Assembly: GCF_029227915.1 (NCBI RefSeq)
Contig: NC_079883.1
Coordinates: 28,148,001 to 28,212,000, forward strand
Length of the DNA stretch: 64,000 nt
Direction: 5' to 3'
Origin: Hydractinia symbiolongicarpus
Taxonomy: Eukaryota; Cnidaria; Hydrozoa; Anthoathecata; Hydractiniidae
Part shown: in pieces, positions 1-10,900 of the stretch
Layout of the letters: every line of letters begins with the position of its first letter
Numbering within the stretch: the first letter of the stretch is position 1
The notes under the pieces: model-generated
Told to the model about the DNA's origin: nothing
Seen by the model: only the letters and a program-made list of their open reading frames with translations
Databases searched by the model: none
Translations under genes and position numbers: made by a program

Positions 1-167
1 GGTGGCGATATTAAACACAAGCCATACCTGATGGTAACATCAATATTTTATATTCACTTAGCTTTACTCAAACCTTATCTGCCTAAGAATTAGAATTCAT
101 GGGTTCTGAAAGCTTTGGGAAAATGTTTCAGCCTTCAAAAGCTTTTTTTTGTAAATTTTAATTGATT

Positions 168-3100
168 TTACTGTTGCAGACAGTATCTTCTCCAAGGCTT
201 TTCATGTTTTTGAATCGGAATCCCTATGTAAGAAAAAACAAAATAAAAAACCCTGGGGACGAGGATGGGTGGCAGAAAATGCCGCAATGAAAGTCAAAGC
301 CAATATTTCAATTCATGATGTCGCGTTGTATGCTTAATGTGTTACTATTATAGCTTCAACTTTCACATTTATTTTTAATAAAAGTAATAACATGAGGGAA
401 CATCAGAGAAAATAAAGTATAAAGAAGGTCTATGTAACACCTGCCCCATGTCGACCACAACCTACAATAGTTCTCTTTTTTACCGAATAGATCTATTCAT
501 GATTCTTTTTGTGACGCAAATTTATTCATAATAATTTCAGATCCTATGGACGTGTAAAAGACGTCACCAAACAGAGCCATTTTAAAAGCTTTTTGGTTGC
601 TGAAAAAAAACAAAGTGCCATGGAAATAACCCTCCTTGGGCGGATAAACAGCATGGGAGGCGTACGAACATGCATCATTTTGTTGTAATGACAGAGAGGC
701 TGGTAGCAGATCGTCAACATTGTTTACTTGTTCTGCACATTTGTAAAAGCATAACTTTCACAGCATGCTGATGTGTATTTTTGGCGAAGTACTCTATTTA
801 TCCAGTTTGAGAAATAGATAGAAAACAATACACAAAAATACTCATGATTGTAGTTGCTAAATGTTTTATTGGGATTACATCTCACTTTAGCAGAGCAAAA
901 AAATTGTATTTTTGCGGTTATATTAAAACGTATTTAAACATCTTTAGAAAAAAAGCCTTCTGTTATTCATGCAAGTGCAGAGACGTTCCTTCGTTGTGAT
1001 CCCATCCTCTCATTTTGGACTCATTTTCAGTCCAATGTAAACTTCGCGATTAGTGGCATTTTTTAAAATTTTTTCGCAGGTATTAATTTTCGCAAATAAA
1101 TTCTTGCATAATATTCGCGGGTAATTTAATCCGTGAATTTTATCCTAATCCGCGAAAAGCGCGAAAATAAATGGCCCCGATAATTAGTTTTGTTTAACCA
1201 ATGAAATGGAAAGTAATTGGCCTTTTTCACTCAAATCTGCACAGAAATGGAGAAAATTGTAATCCTGAATTTTTTTATCGCAAAAAGATACTATGCTGAA
1301 GTATCTGATGAAATTTAATTAGTAAACGATATTGACATGTCAGCAACGTGTTCCAAAATGAAAACGTTCTAACTTTAAAACACGATAAAAATCGAGATAC
1401 TTACCATCTCCGTCATATTTATCGATCTTTGCGTTAAGTTCTTCATCGGTGGGATAATTTCCCAGTTCGTTCAGAAACATCTCTATTTCCAGCCTTCCAA
1501 CGCCGCCTTCTTTATCGAACTGAAGCAAAAGCTTTTTTAGTGCTAAAGAAGAGGAGAAAAATTAAATAACTTTGGTTTTCCTTCAAAATAAACAAGCAGA
1601 CAAAAGAAAAGAACAAAGGAGATAAAAACAAAACAAAACAAAGGTATGTTTGCGACTTATATTTCAAGATCACAAAAAAACAAAACAAAACAAAACAAAG
1701 AAAACAAAGGTATGTTTGCGACTTATTTAAGATCACAGTATTTCAAGATCACAGCTTTTTATCATGGAAAGTGCGTACACCGAAATAAACATGATGCCGT
1801 GTTTACACTCACCAGAAGGCTCTCCGTTTCCATGATCGGTCTAAATAAAACATAACATCAATCTTTAAATGAAAACTGACTTAAATGAAGATTAAAATTA
1901 TATAAGTACTTACTCCACTGTTTCCAAAAAATGCAGCCATGTTTTTTTAGCTTCACAAAAATTTGTACTTTGTATATTACTTCTTCAATAATAAATTCTT
2001 ATTTGAAGATTTTATATATTCTCTATTGTACTTATATTTTTCATTTCTTTTTTTCATTATTTATAGCGACGTTGTAACTTAGGAAAAGTGGTGAAAGTAA
2101 TTGATAAAATTAAACTGTTTGATTACTACTTCTATTTGTTTCTTCATTAATTATTTAGTTGGAAAATGGCGCGAAAACAAGCTTACTTAGATCACTGAGT
2201 CGATATAAGATTTCTTATTTAGCGAGAAACATCAAGAAAACTTTCCCATCATGCATTTTTATAAAAAATTTTCAGTTTTTTAAGACTAAAAATAAATACT
2301 AAAAATTTCCGGGTTATGCTGGTCACCATTGAAATGCATTTCACATAGCAACTAACTTGAATTTCTCATGGAAACTACATCTAAGACGTTCTTGTGGCTT
2401 CGTGGTCAACCCCGGCCGAACCATGCTATAAAAGTGTGGAATTGATCCTTTTCTGCTAAACGTTTAGCATGAGAATAGGATTGATATCTTGCATACCTTC
2501 CGTGACTCAAATGGGAGTTTCAAATGCACTAGGACCTCCTTCGCAGGATCTTCGTTGATAATAGTACCATTAGGAACTGAAGAGGCTATCCTGGGTAAAT
2601 AAATGTAATAATAATAATGATAAAAATAATTCGCTGGTAATCCACTTTTAGAATTTTTAATCACGCTTTTTCAACTCTAGGGAGATTGTGAGAGACTTTA
2701 TGTCAACTCGAATACACATTTTCTTTTAAGAATAGTGTTTTTCTGTTTCAACACATGAACATTTTTAATATTTAGACAAAATTCATCGTGATACTTATGA
2801 GAATGTAAACTAGTGTAAAAATCACCTCTAAGGCGACTGACAGACCGAGACAATTAGATTTTGTGGGGTAAAAAGTATTCCAAATAAAACCTAAGAAAAG
2901 ATATTTTAAATTAATGACAAAGTTTATATGAGCAAAATTTTAATATATGAAAAACAGAAATAGTTTTTATATAAAAGAAGATCCACACTGTTGATTATTT
3001 TACAAAATATTTCCATTTCGACGTCATTACGATGTAATTTGACATCAGACTTATTTTGTTAAAAAGATCTTGGAGGAAAAGATTGATGATAGAGTGGTAG

Positions 3101-3565
3101 CTCTTTGCGTGGAAAGGATTATGTTGAAACCAAAAGTAAATCAGCAATGACCTTGATCCTGAGAATAAAACTGTTGTCTTAGAGAGATTTACAGTTGAGA
3201 AATTCTGTTTAAATAGTAGCTACAATAGAACCCTGTCCACAGAATCTTATTCGATGAGAGATTTTTGATTGACAACAGGGCCCTCACTTAGAGTTGGACT
3301 GTCATCGACAACCTGACAATATGAAGATCATTGAGAACAGGAACTTGATTAGTTAAATTAGTTATTTTGCTTCTTATCCTGAATAATTACAATCTTACAA
3401 AGATTGACACGAGCAAACTAAACTTACATCTTCAGCCGCCATACTTCCGGCGATTCCAAACAGAGTTGCAGTGAGTTTAGACATGTCATTGTCATATTTC
3501 CTTTGCGGTACTCCCTTGCTAATTAAAGTTTCTAGTTGTTCCAATGTTATTTGTGTTTTCGCCAT
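168..3565 (-). CDS. EF-hand-like small protein gene, incomplete exon model
   Basis: Exon-like blocks on the minus strand: 3428-3565 (starts ATG GCG AAA, ends at GTAAGT), 2497-2590, 1813-1840, 1405-1542 and possibly 168-223 (strong pyrimidine-rich acceptor, ends in TAA). The phases of 2497-2590, 1813-1840, 1405-1542 and 168-223 agree with one another. Block 1405-1542 encodes a helix-loop-helix segment with FDKEGGVGRLEIEMFL followed by KIDKYDGDG, typical of EF-hand Ca2+-binding proteins, although the first loop lacks some of the usual acidic ligands. The first block (46 codons, phase 0) does not connect in frame to 2497-2590, so an exon is missing or the two belong to different transcripts. An alternative start exon, 1914-1940 (ATG to GTAAGT, phase 0), would splice cleanly into 1813-1840. 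I do not recognise the family beyond EF-hand. Confidence 0.5.
224..1404. other. Putative last intron of the EF-hand-like gene
   Basis: AT-rich sequence with no coding block that I can support. At 250-269 it holds a single copy of the CCTGGGGACGAGG end motif of the small MITE family seen complete at 5118-5188; no partner end lies nearby, so this is a solo or degraded end. Confidence 0.4.
3064..3275 (+). pseudogene. Short protein-like fragments in two frames, origin unknown
   Basis: Two adjacent plus-strand readings look coding by composition: 28 codons from 3064 to a TGA at 3148-3150, then a +1-shifted reading that contains DPENKTVVLERFTVEKF and stops near 3275. This could be a frameshifted remnant of a mobile or host gene lying inside the putative EF-hand intron. 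It matches no family I recognise and could be chance. Confidence 0.2.
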
Positions 3566-4189
3566 CTTGATATTTCATGGAAAGAAGTTTCTCATGTGTT
3601 GAAGAGTTCTGTTTTTTAAAGTTGTTTATAGAACTTTCGAGTGTTTACAAAAATTTAAGTATTCTTATGTTTATTTAGCATTACAAGGATATAAAAACAA
3701 TCTCGTATTTAAATCTTAACACATGAAGTTCGAGGAAAATTAATTTTTATTTCCCACGGTTACAAAGTAAAGACGCTTTCATCGATGTTTGGCAACTTTT
3801 TAACTTTTATTTCACAGTCGAAAAACTAAAGTTTACCAATAATTCAAAGTTCTACGCAGTTGCAACCTTGTTCACAGGACTCTTTTGTAATATAAAAAGT
3901 GTTAAAAATCTATATTTTACAACAGTCACTGTTACGATTTTATTAGACTAGTCGTTAACTTGTGGAAAAATCCATAGATCGCACGTTCTTATATACCGCA
4001 TTTCGTGTTTCCGTATCACGACGTTTTTCTCTCGGACAGACAGACCAAACACGGCTATTATTATAGAGAAACACATGTTGTACAACAAAGCGACACGAGA
4101 AAGTAAGTAACAGAAAGTCTTTGGGGATTTCATCCTATCAACTGTCATTCTCTCCTCTCTGACTGCGACTATGTTACGTTACCGCCAGA
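3566..4189. other. Upstream of the EF-hand exon; no gene seen
   Basis: This stretch holds the presumed promoter side of the 3428-3565 first exon. There is no coding block, repeat or RNA gene that I can support. Confidence 0.4.
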
Positions 4190-4360
4190 GATACGCATAG
4201 CATTGCTCTAACTTGCTTGCCTGTCACACAAGCCGGTTAGCAGTCACTAGATGGCACCAAATGGGCTTACAACACTACATTTAAAGTGCGCCGGAGTGGA
4301 AACTCGAACCTGAAACCTTATGATTGCAAGCCGAATTCGCTACGACTACATCATCTCCGC
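4190..4360 (-). repeat. tRNA-Cys-like SINE (degenerate)
   Basis: Read on the minus strand from about 4358, the sequence has a tRNA-like head: an A-box-like stretch, the anticodon-loop-like TTGCAAT (GCA would be Cys) and a B box GGTTCGAGTTTCC, followed by a non-tRNA body to about 4190. Stem pairing is poor, so it is not a functional tRNA. tRNA-derived SINEs are common in animal genomes; assignment to a known family would need a repeat library. Confidence 0.5.
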
Positions 4361-5069
4361 CGACCAATATGTCTTATATCACAAAATCAAAAATCCCTGA
4401 GGACAAGGGTGAAAAACGACCTAATGACATATTAAGTGAAGACAATAATTTGACCGATAGTATCCAAAACGCAAGAATACAAACGACGAATAAGGTACTG
4501 ATTTCTTATACCAAAGATCTTTGTTAATACTACATTACTAAGAAAATAACCACCAAACTCTGGAGAGGAGTGAAACATTATAAAAGCTCCTTTGACCAAA
4601 TATAGTACTCAGTCATTTACACGGAGTGTCACTTACAAATATATATTATCATGAATTCTCGAAACGCGCTAGACTTAGTCATAACTTTTAGAAATGCATC
4701 TTTTTAAGTGTGTGGTGAAGAGGAACAGTCAACTTCCACAGTCTTAAGGGATTGTGCTAGCGTGAAAAATTCGTTATTTTTTGATTTTAGAGGTTCCCTT
4801 TCACTATGGTAAAAATACAAAGGAAAAAGTGAATAATTCTCTGCGTACTGCATGTTTTTCTTAGCAAATGCCTTACGCTCTGCAGGGGATATAAAAATTT
4901 GTCCCTACAAGCGCTTCGCTAGTGGCCAGACCTGCGCGGTATGAAACTCCGTAATAGAAAACATCGATTCGAACTTTTCGAAAAAGAGTGTGAAGCAAAA
5001 AAATACAATTCTCGGACTGAAAACAGGGTTCAACAAGATGGGTAATTTTTTTGAACTTTTTTATTTTAA

Positions 5070-6099
5070 GGTGGTTTACCACCAAATAATGTCAAAAATT
5101 CAAGAATTGTCTTTTACCAACCTCGTCCCCAGGGCAAATCGCCGTCCCGGGGTCAGAAAAGATACAAGATGCCCTGGGGACGAGGTTGGTCTTTTACCTG
5201 TTTTCTGACAGCAAATTCATCTTAGAATACCGTGACAAGTAGTTCTTATGAAAAATTTCGGTTTTTATTGCGCAATCTGGCACTTTCTCCAACCAACCGC
5301 AAATATAAGTGCATAGCAACGCCCATAGCAACCATTTTCGTATTTTTAGACAACTTTCTTGCCCCTGCGTCGATGTTTAATGCTTTGCAAAAGCTGGATG
5401 ATACTTTAGGGCCTCCTAAGACAATATATGACAGTTATGAATATTAAATGTGGTGTTCCACACGCAGTCAGAAAGCTGTCTTAACGATGAACTCGTCAGA
5501 GTCTACTTGTCGTTTTAGGTCAAAATAGTGCTGCCGTACACCTTTTTTCAGTCAATAATGTCCATAAAATAATCTTTAAACACGTTTTTTGCCGTTTTAG
5601 TTCAAAATCCATGCGAAGCAAGAATTCTCAAGATCGAAGCACACATGCTTTACAATTTCCTCTGTGGATGCAGACATTAATATTACCTAGTGCTGAACTG
5701 AAACCGATTTTCAAATCGAAGTTTTGTCTTTCAGTTATCTTGTCCAGATTCGCTCTGTTTTAGCCTTTTTCCGTCCAAGAAATACCGCATCAGTTGTCCG
5801 GGCGACGAGTCAGCCTTACGAAAACGCGTTTCACTCAATCATTACACGTGACCCTTGAGACATATACGCGGCCAAAAAGGCGCTTCAAATAGGGCATGTT
5901 ATTCAGTTATTTGGTTCAGCGTCGAGCAGCAAAATGTCATATTTTACTCCTATTTTACCTAGCAACGGGTAACCATAGCAACCAATCAACTAAGTTTTGG
6001 ACTTAATTTTGTCGTACTGTCGCGTACTATGATATCCTCATCAATTAACTTTAGGAAAGACAATCCTCTGCGATATAGGTTATTTAGTGGTAAGCCACC
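5070..6099. mobile_element. TTAA-flanked non-autonomous DNA element, about 1.03 kb
   Basis: The ends are inverted: GGTGGTTTACCACCAAATAA at the left and, in reverse complement, GGTGGCTTACCACTAAATAA at the right. Both ends abut TTAA (5066-5069 and 6100-6103). TTAA target duplication is characteristic of piggyBac-type transposition, but the terminal bases do not match canonical piggyBac, so the class is uncertain. No transposase-like ORF is inside; the internal ORF at 5232-5447 shows no recognisable domain. The 71-bp MITE lies nested 48 bp from the left end. Confidence 0.55.
5109..5197. mobile_element. 71-bp MITE with perfect 18-bp TIRs and 9-bp TSD
   Basis: The element spans 5118-5188. It begins CAACCTCGTCCCCAGGGC and ends with the exact reverse complement. 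It is flanked by the perfect direct repeat GTCTTTTAC at 5109-5117 and 5189-5197. A 9-bp duplication fits Mutator-like transposition (hAT would give 8). It cannot encode protein and must have been mobilised in trans. Related single ends occur near 250 and 21133, and a relative with a different body at 28834-28936. Confidence 0.8.
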
Positions 6100-6103
6100 T
6101 TAA

Positions 6104-6564
6104 GGCATAAACGAAACATGGTGTCACTCGACTACAGCATCCTTTTTGTTTCTATTGCAATAAAGCTAAACGTCAAGCAAAGTAGTTCTTTAATATGATT
6201 GATACAAATTGAGACATCGCTTGTTTGTCGGAATGATATTTAATGTGATCTTGAAATCAAATTTATTTGCGAGTATTTTTTCATTTTTCATGTTGCACCA
6301 GGCGCTACGACATTTTAAAGTGGGGGCTATTTTAGTCACTATTCAACGTATAATTCATTATTTATCTATAAATTGCACCCCTCCCTTGTTCCAGGTGTCT
6401 TGGGGAGTGTTGCAAAGGCATTCTCATTTCTCTTGTGGGCAATACACGATCTACTTAATCCCGGTACATTTGGCCTTCCGTAACAGGGAAAAAAGATACT
6501 CGGTCCGTATTTTATAACAAATTGTCTTTGTTGTTCAAATACGAATGTGTCTCAATAACCCAGT
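6104..6564. other. Upstream region of RPS16 with a SINE tail
   Basis: No gene seen; the ORF at 6209-6517 has no recognisable domain. At 6176-6190 the string GCAAAGTAGTTCTTT matches the tail of the SINE-like repeats at 20632-20698 and 54108-54172. The RPS16 core promoter should lie at the right end. Confidence 0.4.
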
Positions 6565-6587
6565 CCTTTTCTATCCGATTTGCGCTG
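6565..6587 (+). promoter_or_regulatory. Putative 5'TOP leader exon of RPS16
   Basis: A pyrimidine run CCTTTTCT at 6565-6572 is followed by a short leader ending at a GTAAG donor (6588). The matching acceptor is the TTTTAG at 6839-6844, 26 bp before the RPS16 ATG. Ribosomal protein genes usually start transcription at a C followed by pyrimidines (5'TOP), which makes their translation growth-responsive. The exact start site is inferred. Confidence 0.5.
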
Positions 6588-6870
6588 GTAAGATGGCCGC
6601 CAGCTACATTTTACATTTATTTAACACAGATCTATCGTCAAAAATCTTTGCGATCTCATTGTCCGTGAAAGAATCCTTGACTTTATTGTCGTCTCATCCT
6701 TTCCCTTTTTTGTATTATCTTTTAAATGGAACTATAGTTTTTACCCTAAGCGCATATAATCTGTTGACTAAACATCTAGCTACGTAGTATGGCAGAACTA
6801 TTCTCTGTCATTATAATGTCAATTGTTATTTTCCAAAATTTTAGATACACGAAATTGGAAACCTTCCAAT

Positions 6871-7308
6871 ATGTCAGCAGCCCCACCACAATCAGTCCAA
6901 GTATTTGGTCGCAAGAAAACAGCCACTGCAGTTGCTTTTTGTAAGCGTGGCAATGGTTTAATTAAAGTCAACGGACGACCCTTAGACTTAGTAGAACCTG
7001 TTACTTTACGAATGAAAGTTCAAGAGCCAGTTCTTTTATTGGGTAAAGAACGATTTGCCGGTATTGATATCCGAGTACGTGTTAGAGGCGGAGGGCAAAT
7101 CGCTCAATTATATGCTATTCGTCAAGCAATATCGAAGGGCATTGTTGCATATTATCAAAAATTTGTAGACGAAGCATCCAAGAAGGAAATCAAAGACCTA
7201 CTTGTTCGTTACGATCGTTCATTACTTGTTGCTGATCCACGACGATGCGAAGCTAAAAAGTTTGGTGGCCCTGGTGCTCGTGCTCGATACCAAAAATCAT
7301 ACCGTTAA
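6871..7308 (+). CDS. RPS16: 40S ribosomal protein S16 (uS9)
   Basis: A single uninterrupted 145-residue coding exon, very close in length to vertebrate RPS16 (146 aa). uS9 is a component of the small ribosomal subunit whose C-terminal tail reaches the P-site tRNA. The sequence shows the family hallmarks: [14 protein letters not shown] near the N-terminus, [63 protein letters not shown] and the invariant YQKSYR terminus. I chose the ATG at 6871 because conserved protein begins there; an in-frame upstream ATG at 6823 would read through the intron acceptor. The gene sits about 650 bp upstream of COQ6 on the same strand. The coding region appears intact. Confidence 0.97.
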   Translation: MSAAPPQSVQVFGRKKTATAVAFCKRGNGLIKVNGRPLDLVEPVTLRMKVQEPVLLLGKERFAGIDIRVRVRGGGQIAQLYAIRQAISKGIVAYYQKFVDEASKKEIKDLLVRYDRSLLVADPRRCEAKKFGGPGARARYQKSYR

Positions 7309-7953
7309 GATATGGTGGTGTATTATGGACATTAGCAAATGTATCCAAATTGTCATAAAAAAATAGATCACATGACCAAGTTTTGTGTTTTTTGTAGCTA
7401 ATGTACTCAGAAGTTGTAAAAATTTACCCTAACTATTTCACAGTGTCAATCATGCATACGCTAAATAAGGGAAATATTTGTGATAGGGAAATGGGTAATC
7501 TAGCAAGATAGCCTTTTTTGCAGCGCTTGCCCATTGGTTGTTTTAACCAACTATCATATTTTCATAATGTATGAGGTTAAAGTTGTAAGGATTTTCATAA
7601 TAATTTCAAAGAAAGAGCTGGTCATTATTGCTGTAACATAATGTATACTTTTGTTCCAGTGCAAATAAGAGTAAGGTTAGGCCATTTGGAGATTAAAGCA
7701 CAACTTTAATCTGGCATAGGATTTCACAACAATGTAAGCCTCAGCCACAATATCTACCACACCACGGGTACTTGGTTTTTTGCATCACAGAAAAACAGTG
7801 CATTGCATATAAATTAATAGGCCTCATTACTAAATCTATTTGTTGACAAATGAAAATAGCTGTCTGTTTTTATATTAACTAATGCAATATTACACCTAGT
7901 CATTTCACTCAAGTTATTTAACTTTCAAATTTGATTTCTACAATATATAAGAA
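7309..7953. other. RPS16-COQ6 intergenic region
   Basis: It contains the RPS16 3' UTR and the COQ6 promoter side. No canonical AATAAA was spotted close to the RPS16 stop, and there is no extra gene or repeat that I can support. Confidence 0.5.
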
Positions 7954-10900
7954 ATGAACACAGCATCGACAATTCGATGTATATCAAAAAATGGAATTAA
8001 AAGTTTATTCTCACCTCTTGTACAAAGAGGTGTAAAAATATCTGCCTACAATGCAAATTATGCTGATGTTGTCATTGCTGGGGGTGGTATGGTTGGAACA
8101 TCACTGGCTTGTGCGTTAGGTATGTTCAGCAAATTTTTAATTTGTTTTTACATGCCTTTAGTATATTTATGAGTTTTACAATAGGTTGTTCTGCTGCATT
8201 CAAAAATCAAAGCATATGTCTTCTTGAAGCTAGTCCAGTTACTGTAAAAAAAGATTGGACCAGTGTCCCATATGAAAACCGTGTTTCTGCCATTACACCA
8301 GGATCAAAATCTTTTTTCGAAGGTTAGTGGTTTAACAAAAAAAAATTTATAAGTAGGAAATTGACCAAAGGTCAATTTCCTACTTCTAAATTTTTGTACA
8401 GTTTTGAATCTTGTGCATCTATTTTTGTGCATTTAATTTTCATGCATCTAGGTGCTTCAACATTCCAATTTTTGTACATGTTCTATAAAGAAATATTGTG
8501 GCATCTTTGCATTAAAATTTCCTAAGCTAAGCTGGTAATCACACAGCCACACACATGCAATTTTTTGCCAGAAATTTATCACTAAAGAATATTTCAAAAC
8601 AAAAAAAAGAAAGTAAATTAGCCTTTTTAATTTTTTTTAAATACTATTAAACCGTCAATGATTTTCTTAATTACCTGAAGGAAAATATTAAAATAAATGC
8701 ATTAAAAATTAATTGTGTATCTATATTATAAAACTTGTATATGTTTGTCTGTCACAGGCGAACCTATGGATTTTTTTTAGGGTCACAAGTATCAATAAAT
8801 ATTAATGTTCAGCTCTGAAAGAGCATTTGATAGATTTTTGCGTTTACCATGATAATTTAATTTGCACCAGGTGCATTTACAAAAAAGGTTAAATTAATGT
8901 AAATATACAACAAATTTATTGACAATTTATTGGTTCGAATTAGCAGTTCACCATTCGCAATTTGCGAATCGCAATGCCATTTTTGCGAATCACTTTGCGA
9001 AGAAAATAATAAATTTGCAAATCAAATATTTTTAAGTGGCTATAGAAATGCTGCTTTAGATCGCATTTTAAGAACTTAAGAACAAAGAACAGCGATAGAA
9101 ATGCTGTTTTAGGTCGCATTTTAAAAGTTTAAGAACAAAGAATGCCAATAAAAATGCTGTTTTAGGTCGCATTTTAAAAGTTTAAGAACAAAAAATGGCG
9201 ATAAAAATGCTTTTTTAGATTGGATTTTCAAAGCTTAAGAACAAAGAACAGCGATAGAAAAATGGTAATTGATCTAAGGTGCACTCTCCCCTTACTTAGC
9301 AATAACATTATTTTTTGCCAAAATGACACTCGTTTATTTGTTCAAGGCATCTAAATTTTTTGCTGACAACCCCGCTGTGGTGTTAAGAAGATTAAATGTC
9401 TCTTACTGTGTGCTCATTAAAGACACAAATTTTGTAGGCAAAATATCAAATTTTATTTTTTTTAAATTTTTTTAACTTGGGTTTAGGAAATGAACCTAAT
9501 TTTAAAGAAAATTTTGTTTTTCTGATAGAACGCTAATTTCCTCTTCAAGCGATTAAAGTTGCTAACAGTTTTGGCTGTCCAATGCTTGATTTTTAAATGT
9601 TTGAATTTCAGGTATTGATGTCTGGGACAAGATCTCTGCTAGAAGATATCATCCATTTCAACATATGCATGTAAGCATATATTGCAAAGACATTTTTTCA
9701 GTTGTATTGGGACAGAATTATATGTGTTGCTTTTTTTATGTTTTCCTCAATTTAGGGTTTTTCACACATCAGGTAGAAGTATTTATTGTTTCTTAGAAAA
9801 ATTTTTAAGCAAGTTTAAATTTCAGCATGAAGTGTATTTGTAATTTGAGCAATAAGTTCTGTTTTTAAAATTTTTTTATGAATATATAAAAAATTTTGGA
9901 ACAAATAAAGAATGATATTTACAATGTGGATTAAAATATCAAGTATGGAACGCAATCACTTTAAACCTTGCAGCAACACAGATAACCTATAGGGTAACAT
10001 GATCAAAGGTTTCTAAACAACCTACGTTGGATTTGTATTTATTCCTTGAGAATGTTTATTATGGCAAAGATAAAAAAAAGATAAAGAAACGGGAATTCAA
10101 TTCTGTCACATATACTAATACTTTAAAGGAGCTATTGATATGCCTTGTATACAAATAAAATATAGCATCCCATTACATTTTATTGCAAATCAAAGTAAAA
10201 GTGAGAATATTAACAAAGTACTACCATCCTTTAGTACAAAATATAACAGTCTTAAATTTTTTATTTTATGCTCCCCTTTATTTAATTTGGGGTACTTCTT
10301 GTGACTTCAAAATCTTATACTTAGTACTCTGACCTGCATCTTGTTCCAAAAATGATATATTAAAACAATCTCTTTGAACAATTGAAATAGGTCATCTGTT
10401 TAAACATAACATGCCATCTTGTTCAAGTAATGGATAGGTTAAATGTGACAGTTAAAACACATCATTTTTAAAGATGAACGTTAGTACCTAAGTCATCAGT
10501 CAGGTTTAAAACTTAGTTTAAACTGGTCAGCTCTCATACCAGTTTGATTTTACACCATGACCCAACTGAAATTTTTGTTTTGGTGTTGTTTGTCCAGCAA
10601 TATTACTTGTCAGAAATGTTCTTGTAGGTGTGGGACAGCAGTTCATCAGGGAGTATATCTGTTGATTCCAAAGATGTTCATGAAGACAACATTGCTTACA
10701 TAGTTGAAAATTCTGTCATTGTTGAAAGTTTGTTAGAGGCTACACATGAATCAGACAATGTCCAAATCAAATATGAAACAAGAATCAACAATGTTGACTT
10801 TCCTGTAGCAGAGGTAAAGTATACCAAGAAAAAAAAGCATAATGTTATAACATTATTTAAAAGAAAACAATTCTATGTTTTCTTCAGGCAGGTAATTCAT

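Noticed and set aside
4285-4358. Functional tRNA-Cys gene
   Set aside because: The boxes and anticodon loop are recognisable but stem pairing is poor and a SINE body follows.
6209-6787. Plus-strand ORFs upstream of RPS16
   Set aside because: No domain, odd composition, and they overlap the RPS16 promoter and leader intron.
6823-6870. Upstream in-frame ATG of RPS16
   Set aside because: It lies before the TTTTAG acceptor and so is in the leader intron; the conserved protein begins at 6871.
9042-9260. Regularly spaced repeat, considered as CRISPR-like
   Set aside because: Units are contiguous tandem copies without unique spacers, in an animal intron.
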